This document shows positions 40,090-51,585 of a stretch of DNA of 64,000 nucleotides, piece after piece. Location of the stretch: assembly GCA_033557465.1 (NCBI GenBank), contig CM066037.1:521412686-521476685 (forward strand). The letters are read 5' to 3'. The DNA is from Ichthyophis bannanicus. Lineage: Eukaryota > Chordata > Amphibia > Gymnophiona > Ichthyophiidae. Position 1 is the stretch's first letter, and the number at the start of each line of letters is the position of its first letter. Under the pieces are notes generated by a model, which ran no database searches, was not told the DNA's origin, and was given only the letters and a program-made list of their open reading frames with translations. A program made the translations under genes and the position numbers.

Positions 40090-40860
40090 TGTCTTACTTC
40101 AACAAAGGCTAACACCTTGTAATGAAGACGTGCAGTTTATTTACAAACAAAGTAAGGAAACATTTAGAAAGACAAGTAATTCTCTTAGTTACACATGAGT
40201 AGTTAGAAAAGATAACTAGAATGCACACTTAATTACAGTACTGAAAGAATTATGAGAGAATGCAGCTATGTACAAAGAATATACTTCACCAAACTTGTCA
40301 TAAGCCCTTTACACATCAGCTGGGAGCGCTCAGCGAGAGGAACTGATGACAGTCTAGGATACTTCATGCTTGGCCAAGCAGATCTACGCTCTATCTGTTC
40401 TGGATATTCTCTGTACTTATATGTTGCAGCCAGCTCTCACCCATGAGCTTCTCTCCACCCCATCCACCTTTTTTGCTTCGGTTTCCGGGCAGGCTTTTGA
40501 TTACCCCCCTTGGTGTTAGAAGCTCAAACTTACACAGTCAGACATGGTCAGACATCTGAGAATGCTCAAAGGACACATCCTCCATGGCCTAAGTGTTCTT
40601 TTGTTATCATTAATGGGTCTCTGTCAAGGGAGACACCCAAAAGCATCTCAAAGCTTTTACATTATAATTGATGAATTCTTATCCTGTCCAAGAGAATTGT
40701 TCAAAGGCCAAGGGAAGAATTCTGTCTCCCTCTCTGATCTCTTAACACTCCCCAGGCTAGATGTGCAAAAATCTCTCATCTCTGGAGCAAGTTGGCTCAG
40801 ATAAAGTACAATATCCTTTGCTGATCCAAAAATCCATATAAATCTTTAATTAGTAATACA
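40090..40860 (-). repeat. 3' LTR of the ERV-L-like element
   Basis: 771 bp, same length and apparently same sequence as 44,877-45,647. AATTAAAG near its start and TTATTTACAAACAAAG-type sequence near its end (plus strand). Small frames inside are identical in both LTRs but carry no recognisable domain. Confidence 0.88.
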
Positions 40861-43800
40861 TTCCACCCTTGGATCAACAAGGATATTGTACGTAAGCAAT
40901 GGCTGAATCGCATTTGTAATTCATTTAGAAATACAATAATAACAACATGGGCTTAAACATAGTGGATAGCATTAAGGCAAACGCTGGAGGGGACAAGCCT
41001 CAGTGTAATTTGGGTGATATTTTCCCATTCCCCCCCCCCCCCCCTCAGCATTACAATTGTCAAAGCCAAATGGCTTGTAGGTCTCAGCTATCTTTATCAG
41101 TTCCCCATGCAGTGGGGGACTCATTTCACCTGCACATTCAGAACTTTTTCCCACTGTACATCTGCCCCATAGACTCTAATAACTAAAATCTGGGGAACAG
41201 GTGACATAAGCAATTGGGCACATGATGTTCAGCAGAAAAAATCTGAGATACTAAAATTACAGTTACTTTCCAAGGAAACAATAACAATACATAAGGAAAA
41301 AAAAAATCATTCACAAAAGTCCACAAAAGTTCAATAGTCCTTTTCCTATTTTCAGATAATTTGGCCTGCTTCTCAGCAGTTTTTCAGGACTCCGTAGCGT
41401 CATTTTCACCTTTCTCTGAAGTTTAAACTTGGCCTCTCTCAACAGTTGAACCTCTCATTCTCGTAGGTGGACATCTTGGCCTTTCTTTCATTGCGACACA
41501 TTGAAGTAGATAGGGACTTCCTCACACGTTTCTGCGGTGTGTAGTCCAGATCTCTCGGGATGGTCTGCTCCATCTGGACTCTGGTCAATTCCCTCCGCTA
41601 GACTCTCCGGCTTGCAGTTGGTGACATGGCTCCAGGCCTCATTCAGAAGAGCAGCGCCAATATTAAATGAAAAGACTAAAAAAATTCTAGGTTAGACTTT
41701 ACAATAAGACATATATATTTACTAAGATCATATCCTACAGATAATAAATATTGCTTTTATAAACTTTCAGTGATCTATTAGTAACTATCTCGTATGGTGT
41801 CAATCTTATCTCGCAGTTTGATTAACTCCTTGTCTCTCTATCACTGGAAATTCATTTTGCTTGTAGGAAATATTCCATTTTGCCCTTGAATGACCTTTAC
41901 ATGTTTCAGATCAGACAAGCTGCACATACGTGTTCTGCAATTTTGACAAGTTTTAGAATTATACCCAATTGTGTGAGAATTTGTCATCAAATCATCCCCC
42001 TTTGCCTCTGCATGCCTGGCCAGGACATACAGAGGAAAAGTGAGGCACAAAGCATCCAGAAGTACCACATGGCCAGTGTGGGTTTTCCAAAGCTCATCAG
42101 GGTGCAAGGTGCACCTTAGCCTGTCTCCAAATATCTATTTCTTCCAATTGTTGAGTATGACTTCCTGAATTGAAGCTTCTGGAGACGGCATAGTTGAATA
42201 AAGTGCTCATAATTTTTTTTTTTACATATTCATTAGACAGATACATCACTTCAAATTACCTTCATCAGTTTCTTGTCTATCACAGTTTCCCCTTTAATAT
42301 TCCACTTCATCCCTCATAACACAACACTTTTTCATCACCTGCATCATTCCACCAACTACTTACATAGGTCCTTTTCCTGTTTCTTTTATACCACACTATT
42401 GTATCCTTATTTGGCAAGGCTGCTAAGAATATCAAACAATTGTTAATAACTTAAATTTAGATTCTTCTCAATAAGATAACAGTATGAGTAAACAGTGTCC
42501 CTTTCCCATCAACTTAATTGGTCCAGTGCTAAGTAGACATATACTCATTCTAAAATAGGAACAATCTGGGTAAAATCCTTACAATATAAAACTATTATTT
42601 TGCAGCATTCTATAACATCAACCCCAATAGAAAGAAATATGGCTCATCTCTCACGTATAACTAGAATCTATCGTATACCTTGTCCTCAGTGAGAGTGCTG
42701 TTAGACTGATTTTAAAATTGCAGTGTTCACAAGGATTTGTATAAGCTACTCATTAATTATGGTGTCAAAAAGAGATCCTTTTGAGGTGAGAGATTCGAGA
42801 GGGTACAAGGCATTGGTGGCTAGGCCTCATCTTCAGGTCCTTCTTGGATTGCAAGGCATTCATGACTATCCTCGGGTTCTTCTCGGCCTATGCTCCCCCT
42901 GCCTATCTATGTCTCTTCAGAGGCATAAATATGCAAGGTTCCTGTTCTTCAGACCTTGTGGGTCCTCAAGGAGTCTTAGAGCTTGGTAGCCCAGATCATC
43001 ACACTGGAAGCAGCACATTTAGCCTAGGCTGTGGCCTCACCTTTCTGCCTCTCTCTCTCTCTCTTATTCTTTTTCTCAAACCTCCTGGATCATTGCTGAC
43101 AAGCAAGATTTGGTTTTATCCAATCAACTCAAGTTCTCATTTTCTGGGAACTCAGTTCCATCTTTAATCTATATTTGTTCTATATAGCTTGAGAACAGAG
43201 CAATTTCATATCAGCCTCTGTCTAAAATTTCATCAAACTTATTAATATTTTAATTGCTGTGTGTGTACTGGACCTCTGCGTAATGTACTATTACCACAAG
43301 TGTCATAAGTGCAAGTGTATAAACTACCAACTTAATATCTCACAATGCTGCAACATATATCTGTTTTATATCTATTTTCTCAGGAACTGTACTGAAAATG
43401 AAATATAAACTTTTAGAACAAAGTACACTTTTTCTCTAAAATTCAAATACAGGAAAACAGGTGTCCCTCAGTCGTTAGCACAAAGCTTAAAGTAATTATC
43501 TTGAAGCTCACAGTTCAGGCTCAAGTGAGGTGAAACTTCTAAGAGGTGAAAATTGTTCTTGGTTACATTTAAATTAACATGTTATCTTCAACACAGCCAG
43601 TAGAACAAACCATTGTCTTTTGTCCTTCTGGCAGATGTGACTGAACAATTAACCTATAGTTATAGCTGTTTATGTTTAACTATGCCCCCTGGGGTGCTTG
43701 CCACAATTAAAAAAAAAAAATCCTCCTTTAACTTTTAGGTTTGCCTGGTAGCATATACAGTCAAAGACAAAGAACAGATGCATAACATATTAATGATAAA

Positions 43801-44431
43801 GATCACCCTCTCACTTACTCAGGATTCAATGCCCCACCGTCCTGTCAGGATTCTCAACCTCCACTTTGGAGGAAAAAAAAGTTTGCCTTGTTTATTTGAG
43901 CTAGTCACTTCAGCATTCAGGGACTATAAAATCTACTGGAATAGCCAGTAATGAAAGAAAAATAGTTTTTTACTACAAACATTTGAATACAGAACAAATC
44001 AAAGCTTACAAGTGCTTTATACCTAACAGCTTATCTGATCAGAGTTTCTCTTAACCAGGGACCTTAAAAAAAAAGGTCTTCACTTCTTCATAATCTTATA
44101 AGGATTTTCCATAACAATTAATACTAACTGTACAGGATAGGCATTTTGTTCAAAGCACTGAATTAAACATCTTTGCAGCACAAGGTTACATATTTTCCCA
44201 AACAAAACTGATCTTGTATCAGTGGGTCAGAACCAATCATACAGAACAAATCAAAGCTTACAAGTGCATTATACCTGATCTTGTATCAGTGGGTCAGAAT
44301 TAATCAAACAGAATTTCTTATCACCATGATCTATCATTAATCTCTTGTTGATTAAAATCCTCCACAGTATCTCCTAGATTAACTCCTCCAGGATTTTGGG
44401 GAGTACTCAGCACTTTCCTCCTATAAATTGC
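40861..44431. other. Interior of the ERV-L-like element, mostly non-coding
   Basis: No pol motifs on either strand. A minus-strand frame at 41,841-42,107 has a hydrophobic stretch (HVVLLDALCLTFPLYVLA) and a C-x2-C/C pattern (CQNCRTRMC). Another open minus-strand stretch lies at about 41,508-41,690. They could be remnants of an envelope-like or other 3' gene, but no family is recognised. C-rich and A-rich runs occur at 41,030 and 41,297. Confidence 0.4.
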
Positions 44432-44836
44432 TTAGCAATAGACGTGCATTTTCTTTTTCTTTCTTTTTCCCCGTCTCCTACGGTATTTATACTGAGCCAC
44501 CCTCTCAGCAACTTGCTGATAAATGTCTATTTTATCTGTCCATGCAATCAAATCTAATTTGCTAGAATTTGTCTGATGCATCTTACAATATGCAGACAAC
44601 AAAAGCAATCTCCTTCTCCCTAAGGTATGCAATTCTGTTCCTTTTTCAACAGGTATTTTTTGCAAGCATGTAAGGGAATTAACAGGTTTATCATCTTTTA
44701 AAACAGATTCCGAATTCTCACTTAGTCCTGACCCATAATAACACTCTCTAGCTAATATTTCATAAAAAGCCTGATACCCGCTATGAATATTTACAATATT
44801 CACAGTATTTACACTATTTTCTTTTCTTTTCAACAT
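44432..44836 (-). CDS. Small ORF after the primer site (134 aa, unknown)
   Basis: It is the first ATG downstream of the 5' LTR on the minus strand (44,834-44,836), about 40 bases from the LTR. The product starts MLKRKENSVNTVNIVNIHSG, is polar, and ends in a strongly basic patch (YKYRRRRGKRKKKKM). Its position is where gag begins in retroviruses, and the basic end could bind RNA. No gag major homology region, zinc knuckle or protease is visible. It may be a gag remnant. Confidence 0.4.
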   Translation of the reverse strand: MLKRKENSVNTVNIVNIHSGYQAFYEILARECYYGSGLSENSESVLKDDKPVNSLTCLQKIPVEKGTELHTLGRRRLLLLSAYCKMHQTNSSKLDLIAWTDKIDIYQQVAERVAQYKYRRRRGKRKKKKMHVYC

Positions 44837-44856
44837 TGTCCAAGCCTTTTTTCCGT

Positions 44857-44874
44857 ACCCCACTTCTGGTACCA
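44857..44874 (-). promoter_or_regulatory. Primer-binding site, probably tRNA-Leu
   Basis: The minus strand reads TGGTACCAGAAGTGGGGT two bases after the 5' LTR. The complement of tRNA-Leu (CAA type) starts TGGTGTCAGAAGTGGGAT, so 15 of 18 match. A tRNA-Leu primer is characteristic of ERV-L elements. Confidence 0.65.
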
Positions 44875-44876
44875 AA

Positions 44877-45647
44877 TGTCTTACTTCAACAAAGGCTAAC
44901 ACCTTGTAATGAAGACGTGCAGTTTATTTACAAACAAAGTAAGGAAACATTTAGAAAGACAAGTAATTCTCTTAGTTACACATGAGTAGTTAGAAAAGAT
45001 AACTAGAATGCACACTTAATTACAGTACTGAAAGAATTATGAGAGAATGCAGCTATGTACAAAGAATATACTTCACCAAACTTGTCATAAGCCCTTTACA
45101 CATCAGCTGGGAGCGCTCAGCGAGAGGAACTGATGACAGTCTAGGATACTTCATGCTTGGCCAAGCAGATCTACGCTCTATCTGTTCTGGATATTCTCTG
45201 TACTTATATGTTGCAGCCAGCTCTCACCCATGAGCTTCTCTCCACCCCATCCACCTTTTTTGCTTCGGTTTCCGGGCAGGCTTTTGATTACCCCCCTTGG
45301 TGTTAGAAGCTCAAACTTACACAGTCAGACATGGTCAGACATCTGAGAATGCTCAAAGGACACATCCTCCATGGCCTAAGTGTTCTTTTGTTATCATTAA
45401 TGGGTCTCTGTCAAGGGAGACACCCAAAAGCATCTCAAAGCTTTTACATTATAATTGATGAATTCTTATCCTGTCCAAGAGAATTGTTCAAAGGCCAAGG
45501 GAAGAATTCTGTCTCCCTCTCTGATCTCTTAACACTCCCCAGGCTAGATGTGCAAAAATCTCTCATCTCTGGAGCAAGTTGGCTCAGATAAAGTACAATA
45601 TCCTTTGCTGATCCAAAAATCCATATAAATCTTTAATTAGTAATACA
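44877..45647 (-). repeat. 5' LTR of the ERV-L-like element
   Basis: 771 bp, pair of 40,090-40,860. Target duplication ACTGG follows at 45,648. Confidence 0.88.
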
Positions 45648-45652
45648 ACTGG

Positions 45653-45837
45653 TTGTTATGAGTGGTATACAATATTAAAAGTGATGAAATCCTTCAATGT
45701 TTATGTTTATTTTAATATACTAATTTACTCATATGCTGATGATATTCTAATCTTAATAGCAGAACAAGTCAATTTGTCTCAGACTTGTGAAAATTTTAAT
45801 AAGGTTTTCGTCCAAGTTGCGACTTGGATGTCAGTAC
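45653..45837 (+). pseudogene. L2-like RT fragment with YADD box
   Basis: The plus-strand frame reads ILIYSYADDILILIAEQVN, then FNKVFVQVATWMS, matching the catalytic region of L2-type RT. It is the sequence into which the ERV-L-like element inserted, truncated on the right by the CR1-f tail. Confidence 0.6.
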
Positions 45838-46113
45838 TAGGTAACATAGTAAATGACAGCAGATAAAGACCAGCATGGTCCATCTAGTCTGCCCAGCAAG
45901 ATGGCAGGAGTAGGTGCACCTGCCACTCTGTGCAGGCCACCCCTCCCCATGTCTTTGTTTAGGGGTGAACCCATCGCTCCATGTAGGACACACCTATTTG
46001 TTGAGAAATCAGATGGTTCCGTTTATTTTGATTTTATCCTCTTGCTGTAAAGGGATCCACTGTGTCTGTCCCATGCCATTTTGAATTCCGTCACTGTGTT
46101 TGCCCCCACCACT
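45838..46113 (-). pseudogene. CR1-f LINE, 3' end
   Basis: On the minus strand it carries the final ORF2 codons (VTEFKMAWD), the stop and a 3' UTR ending GGTCTTTATCTGCTGTCATT, then TACTATGTTACC. It continues the ORF2 at 47,722-49,650, from which LTR F separates it. Confidence 0.88.
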
Positions 46114-47721
46114 TGTGACGCAGTGGCAACAGCAGAAGCCATGGAAACTGATACTGACCCTCTGGTTGGTTCAGGTACTGCAAGAAAAGACAGAGTTTTC
46201 CATTCTCAGCACAACCTACAGGCAACCAATCAGCTCACCTCAGGGGAGGAGAGAAGCAGAGCTGTGGATTGGGCACGCCCTAGTAGGAGGCGGGCTTCCC
46301 AGAGCAGGGACCCCTTGTTAAGTAGAGAGAGGGAAGACACAGATAGATTGAGATGGAGAAGGAGAGTAAGGAGGACGAGTGGAATGAGAAGGAATGGAGA
46401 AGTGAGCACTACAAATGAATTGAGAGGAAAAGGTGGTTTGAATCCACAAGAGAGAAGGCAAAAGGCATTGGGAAGGCAAGAAGCTCTTTTGATTGCAGAA
46501 CCCTTTGATCCTGCTACAGAAACACTGCCCAGCTGCAACAGAAGGGAAACTGATTCAGAACCAGGAGTAAAGCCTACGTTGTGGGGAAACAGTTTTTACC
46601 CTTGGAGAGAAAGGCACGCTGGCAAGGCATTTTCTGACCGGTCTCATTCTAAGGTACCTGCTGCTCTTAATTACTTTAATAAGTTTTACCAGCCAGAAAG
46701 AGAGAGTCCTGATTTTAAAGTACAGGATAGTTTTAGGCAACGTGAGAGACGTTGGTTACAGCCTGAAAGCTCTCTAAATAAGCCAAGCTTTTCTCAGCCA
46801 GTAGTTCCTGCTTTTAACAAGCAAGCTGACGAGAGGAACTCAGCCAAACTGTTTACAAAAGGTTTAGGCTATATTGATACTGAAGGTCCTACCTTTGAAG
46901 CTTTTCTTAAGAGCAGAGCTTGTGCAAAGGAACCTGTGATTACACCACTCACTAACGGAGATAAATGGGGGAGGGATAACTCCACCCCGGGCACAGAGTG
47001 TCTAAAGAGGGAGAGCAGTGTTTGCTTACCAGGAGCAGATAATTACCTGCTTAAACAAGGAGAAGATTTACCCAATAGTCCTGCTAGGAGACAGGCAGAA
47101 CAACTCCTGAATGAATTTAGACAATTCTTAAATAAAAGAGCTGTTTCAGAAGAGGCTAGCATTCAAGCAGGGAGTAATCCTGGAATAGGAATTCCCACAC
47201 TGGCTCCACGTCCCATGATTGAAATTAACCAGCCGATGGACTGCTCGATTGGGTTAATTAAGAAAACTGATAAGTGCAAAGCTTGAATGATTATACCTGA
47301 CAGTTCATTCTGGTAATGCTAACCCAGGATATGTAAAAAGCATATGAAAGAAATACTGTTTTGAGCAATGGAAAGGGAAGCTTATTGAAGCTTTGAAATA
47401 AGCTGGACTGTATCCTAATTGCAAAAGAAAACAATACTATTTCTTACCAAAGCATTTTTGTAAATACAGCACAGAGAAGACACATGAGGTAATGTGTTTT
47501 CCTCAGAGAAGAATAAGCTGAAGCACAGCATTGAAAGCCTCTGTTTTGTATAATTCCTGATTGCTTAACCTTCTCACCTGTTCCTGACCATCAAGGAGCG
47601 GGGAAAATAAAATCCTTGTGAATATAAATTTTCTTGTTCCCGACTTTAATTGGCCCCCACAACTACACAAGGCCCATCCCTACTTAACCCTCAAGGTTAG
47701 GGAGTGGGTGTAAGGGTGACA
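46114..47721 (+). mobile_element. Solo LTR 'F' of Ty3-like family, with internal ORF
   Basis: A 1,608-bp unit from TGTGACGCAGTGG to AGGGTGACA. The 4-bp duplication CACT flanks it (46,110-46,113 and 47,722-47,725). CR1-f reads continuously when it is removed. AATAAA lies at about 47,605 after GGAGCGGGGAAA, resembling the A and E poly(A) regions. Confidence 0.87.
46141..47286 (+). CDS. LTR-encoded ORF, family F (381 aa, unknown function)
   Basis: The ATG lies 27 bases inside the LTR, as in A and E. The frame is open upstream into CR1 only by chance. The longest of the group at 381 residues. It starts METDTDPLVGSG, has a basic stretch (RWRRRVRRTSGMRRNG), and has two regions that look more structured: NSFYPWRERHAGKAF and a helix-like AEQLLNEFRQFLNKRAV. 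The last resembles LNVLKLLKRLIKDQEV in family B in position and character. It ends INQPMDCSIGLIKKTDKCKA. No signal peptide or membrane segment. The lack of any stop over 381 codons in a solo LTR suggests recent constraint or recent insertion. Confidence 0.62.
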   Translation: METDTDPLVGSGTARKDRVFHSQHNLQATNQLTSGEERSRAVDWARPSRRRASQSRDPLLSREREDTDRLRWRRRVRRTSGMRRNGEVSTTNELRGKGGLNPQERRQKALGRQEALLIAEPFDPATETLPSCNRRETDSEPGVKPTLWGNSFYPWRERHAGKAFSDRSHSKVPAALNYFNKFYQPERESPDFKVQDSFRQRERRWLQPESSLNKPSFSQPVVPAFNKQADERNSAKLFTKGLGYIDTEGPTFEAFLKSRACAKEPVITPLTNGDKWGRDNSTPGTECLKRESSVCLPGADNYLLKQGEDLPNSPARRQAEQLLNEFRQFLNKRAVSEEASIQAGSNPGIGIPTLAPRPMIEINQPMDCSIGLIKKTDKCKA

Positions 47722-49650
47722 CACTTCTATCAGGAGGGCATTCCAAGCTTCCACCACCCTTTCAGTGAAAAAGTATTTCCTGTCATTTCCTTTCCGTTTA
47801 CCCCCTTGCAGCTTCATGTTATGCCCTCTAGTTTTACAGCTTCCCCGTCTTTGGAAGAGGTTTGTTTGTTCATTATTTCTCTTTAAATATTTAAAGGTCT
47901 GAATCATATCTCCCCTATCCCTCCTCTCCTTCAAAGTGTACATATTTAGGTCTTCAAGTCTTTTCTCATAAAGCTTCTGACGCAGGCTCCAAATCATTTT
48001 GGTCGCCTTCTTCTGAACAGTTTCCAGTCTTTTTACATCTTTTGCAAGATATGGTCTCCAAAACTGAACACAGTATTCCAAGTGAGACCTCACCAGTGAC
48101 TTATACTGTACAGTGGCATTGGTACCTCTTCCTTTTTGCTGGTAATTCCTCTTTGTATGCAGCCCAACATCCTCCTGGCTTCTGCCACCGCCTTGTCGCA
48201 CTGTTTTGCCACCTTGAGATCTACAGAAATAATCACACCAAGGTCTTTCTCCTGATCCATGCACACCAACCTCTCACCCCCTATCGCGTACATTTCCCTT
48301 GGATTTCTGCTACCCAAGTGCATGGCACTGCACTTCTTTGAATTAAATCTTAATTGCCAAGCATTAGACCACTCTTCCAGCTTTTGTAGATCTTTCCTTA
48401 TGTTAACTACTCCCTCGGGGGAGTCCACTCTGTTGCAAATTTTTGTGTCATCTGCAAAAAGACAGACTTTTCCATTCAGTCTTTCAGCAATATCACTCAC
48501 AAATACATTGAACAATGCCGGGCCTAGGACCGAAACCTGGGGCACCCCGCTAATCACCTTCCTTTCATCTGAGTGAGCTCCATTTACCATCACCTTCTGT
48601 CATCTGTCAGTCAACCAATTTCTGATCCAGTTTACCACCTTGGGACCCATCCCCAAACTACTGAGTTTATTGATAAGCCTCCAATGAGGAACAGTATCAA
48701 AGGCTTTGCTGAAATCCAGGTAGATGAAATCCATCGCATGCGCCTGATCTAGTTCTCTGGTCACCCAGTCAAAGAACTCAATCAGATTTGTTTGACAAGA
48801 TCGTCCTTCAGTAAAACCATGTTGACTCGGATCTTGCAACCTGTTGGTTTTGAGAAAGTTCACAATTCGCTCTTTCAGGAGCGCCTCCATTACTTTTCCT
48901 GCCACTGAGGTAAGGCTCACGGGCCTGTAGTTTGTCACTTCTTCCCTGTCACCACTTTTGTGTAGAGGTACCACATCAGCCATTCTCCAGTCCTGAGGAA
49001 CTTCTCCTGTTTCCAAGGATCTGTTGAAAACATCCTTTAACGGCCCTGCAAGAACCTCTCTGAGCTCTTTCAGTATCTTGGGATGTATCCCATCCGGTCC
49101 CTTGGCCTTGTCCACTTTCAGTTTTGCAAGTTGTTCTAACACATCATCTTCTGTGAATGGTGTGGTATCTACTTCATTCCCATTTTTATATTTGGGAGTC
49201 ACAGGTGGTCCTTCTCCAAGATTTTCTTTAGTAAAAACAGAGCAGAAGTATTTGTTTAGCAATTTAGCTTTTTCAGTGTCACTTTCCACGAGTCTGTTCC
49301 CAGCACTTCTGAGTCCTGCAATTCCATCTCTGATTTTCCTCCTCTCCCGAATATACCTGAAGAAAGTTTTGTCGCCACACTTCACATCTTTAGCCATCTT
49401 TTCCTCTGCCTTTGATTTTGCTTTCCTTATTTCTCTTTTTGTCTCTTTGAGTTTGATCCTGTATTAATTTCTGTGTTGCTCTGTTTGCAAGCTTTTCAAT
49501 TTTGCGAAAGCTGTGTTTTTTGCCTTTATTTGAGCAGCCACTTCTTTGGAAAACTAAATAGGTTTCCTTCTCCTCTTGTTTTTATTTACTTTTCTTACAT
49601 ATTTATCTGTTGCCCCTTTTATTTCCACCTTTAGTTTAGCCACCTTTAGT
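47722..49650 (-). pseudogene. CR1-f LINE, ORF2 RT and linker
   Basis: The minus strand gives the linker and RT N-terminus (49,397-48,600: KAKGPDGIHPKILKEL, NYRPVSLTSVAGKVMEALL, SQHGFTEGRSCQTNLIEFFD, YLDFSKAFDTVPHWRLI). It continues with SGVPQVSVLGPALFNVFVSD, catalytic FADD in CLFADDTKICNRVD, and the thumb (SLVRSHLEYCVQFWRPYL). The C-terminus is FFTERVVEAWNALL. Frameshifts separate three frames. It is of the same branch as CR1-a at the window start. The region 49,480-49,650 is decayed linker. Confidence 0.9.
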
Positions 49651-50820
49651 TTATCACTGGTGATAGTGTGTCAAATGTCTATGTGGGTGCTCCTGTGAGG
49701 AGCAGCAATCATCACACGGTGTGTAAGGTAAAATGGTGGAAGCTATGGTAGAAAAGGATCTTAAAGGCCATTCTCAGAGAGACCTACATGAGCTTAGGAA
49801 ATATTCAGGATGTTAAATTCAGTGCTCTTTTTTTATATTTTTAACTAACAAAAGCATGTTTAGCATGGCTCATGTAATTCATTCCATGCAGGACGTGTGT
49901 GTGCTGGACCTGATTTCAAAGGATGGATTTTACAATTTAACGAAATGGTGCCATTGTTCCAAGGCAAGAGCTATTGCTCTGCTTCTCCACCGCTAGCTAG
50001 GAGGCTAACAACATAACAAGCACTAGCACATGACATGGTTTACTCACTAGCTGTCACTGTACATAGCATCTACTAAAAAAGCTATGCAGGTCAGTCATTT
50101 TGTTTCAGAGTAAAACTTGCAACAAAGAAACTTAAATATATTTGAATCATTAAAAGCTAGCCCAGCAGGATAGGGGTATGAAAGCAGGAGGTAGAGACGG
50201 GTATATGGTGGGGAAAACATGCCTCAGGGAATTATGTGTCTTATATGTGTGTGTATGACTAGGTTACTAAAGAAGAGGGGGGAGAGACAGTTTGAAAGAA
50301 ACAATTCCTTTTTATATTTCACAGTATCAAAGTTTCTATGCTGCAGAAACTGGAACTGCTTCTCCCATAAAAATGCATTGGGCCATTTTTGGCAAGCTTA
50401 TTTCTCTGAAATTTTCAGTCTGATCTGACCCTTTTTTTAACTCGATGTGTCTTCTAAACAGTTTTCCCACCTATTGAATTTTGGTGCTGTCCTGTTGAAT
50501 TGTCATAGTTATTTTGCCCCCTCCCCAACAAACATTCTCAACGCCCTTATGTATCATTTATTTCCAACATTCTTTGGATTTGAAAGAATAAAAAGGATCA
50601 GCCTGTCTTGAAAAATAGAGACTGTTGGTAATATTCTTCAAGAAACTTAGAGGGGGTTGAGAGAGAGGGAGCTTGCTGGGGACCCCGACAATAAGAGATC
50701 TATGATGGAGGATTGAGAAAGCTGTCAGGACTGTTCCAATCATTAGGCTAATCAGTCACTTAGGGCAGCAGTTCTGAGCCATGGTATCAGCAGTAGCAGT
50801 CGAAGAAAACAATATATCCC
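49651..50820. other. Non-coding stretch, nothing recognised
   Basis: AT-rich unique-looking sequence. No coding frame with family landmarks and no repeat shared with the rest of the window. Confidence 0.5.
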
Positions 50821-51002
50821 AGGGCCAGTGCAAGGATAGCAGGTGTCTTAGGCAAACCTTGAACCTTACCACCCCAGCACAACCCCTGACATTTTGATAA
50901 TTAAACTTAACAATCACTATCATCCCAACACCTCTCCTCCTACAGCAATCCTGTAAAAATAAATAATTGGACAATGTACTTTCAATAATAAACTGTGCTT
51001 TG
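50821..51002. repeat. MITE-like fragment (CAGGGCC end)
   Basis: CAGGGCCAGTGCAAGGATAG, then CAGGTGTCTTAGGCAAACCT resembles the terminal sequence at the right edge of the window (63,861-64,000, reverse orientation). Right end not identified. Confidence 0.4.
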
Positions 51003-51039
51003 ATAGATAGATATATATATAGATAGATAGATATAGATG
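51003..51039. repeat. (TAGA)n/(TA)n microsatellite
   Basis: TAGATAGATATATATATAGA, then TAGATAGATATAGATG. Confidence 0.85.
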
Positions 51040-51049
51040 TGCATTCACC

Positions 51050-51584
51050 TGGTTTGAACCTTGTCATGCTGTGAGGGCTTGTGTGCATCAGTGATGCTGA
51101 AGGCTAAGCTATCGGTAGTTTAACTACTGGCAGGGTCTCCCAAGATGACAGGTCTCAGCTGAGGTGCCAGACCAAGACAAACCACCCATCTGGGCAGCAG
51201 CAGAATGGGACAATGTTGGCGGCGGAGGATCACATTTCTGTGACAACGGCAACAACACTGCCACGAGAAAGGCCTGGCAATCTACTTCTGTATCTTGCCA
51301 TGAAAACCCAATGGATAGTCACAATAAAACATTGCACTATAGTGCTGGAAGATGAGACCCCCAGGTCGGAAGGCACTCAACTGGCTACTGGGGAGGAGCT
51401 GAAGACTTTTCAGAGTAAAGCCAGTATTTATAATGTGGTTTGATCAAAGCCCTCTATACGTCTGATGGCTGATAAAGCTGCGCATGAAATGAGTCAGAAG
51501 CTACAAAGATGGATTATATATTGGAACATGGAATGTATGAAGCATGAACCAAGGGAAGTTGGAGGTGGTCAAGAATGAAATGGA
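51050..51584 (+). mobile_element. RTE copy 2: 5' leader and start of coding region
   Basis: Homologous (opposite strand) to 16,401-16,822 and the N-terminal endonuclease codons of RTE copy 1. The last part reads WNMECMKHEPREVGGGQE-like codons up to GAATGAAATGGA, which is duplicated by the half-L1 insertion. Confidence 0.75.
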
Positions 51585-51585
51585 G

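Larger units (their letters stand above)
40090..45647 (-). mobile_element. Young ERV-L-like LTR element without pol
   Basis: A 5.56 kb minus-strand element inserted in L2 debris. The 5-bp duplication ACTGG flanks it (40,085-40,089 and 45,648-45,652). Both LTRs are 771 bp (44,877-45,647 is 5', 40,090-40,860 is 3'), and I found no difference between them by eye. LTR ends on the minus strand are TGTATTACTAATT and GAAGTAAGACA. A tRNA-Leu-like primer site adjoins the 5' LTR. AAGGGTGGAA, a plausible polypurine tract, precedes the 3' LTR. The 4 kb interior has no RT, RNase H or integrase motif, only small frames. It is therefore non-autonomous and was mobilised by a relative. Assignment to ERV-L rests on the primer site alone. 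Confidence 0.8.

Noticed and set aside
45838..46113. Repeated 200-300 bp tail (GTAACATAGTAAATGACRGCAG) as a separate SINE family
   Set aside because: Longer copies continue into CR1 ORF2 codons and the termini match CR1 3' ends, so these are 5'-truncated CR1.
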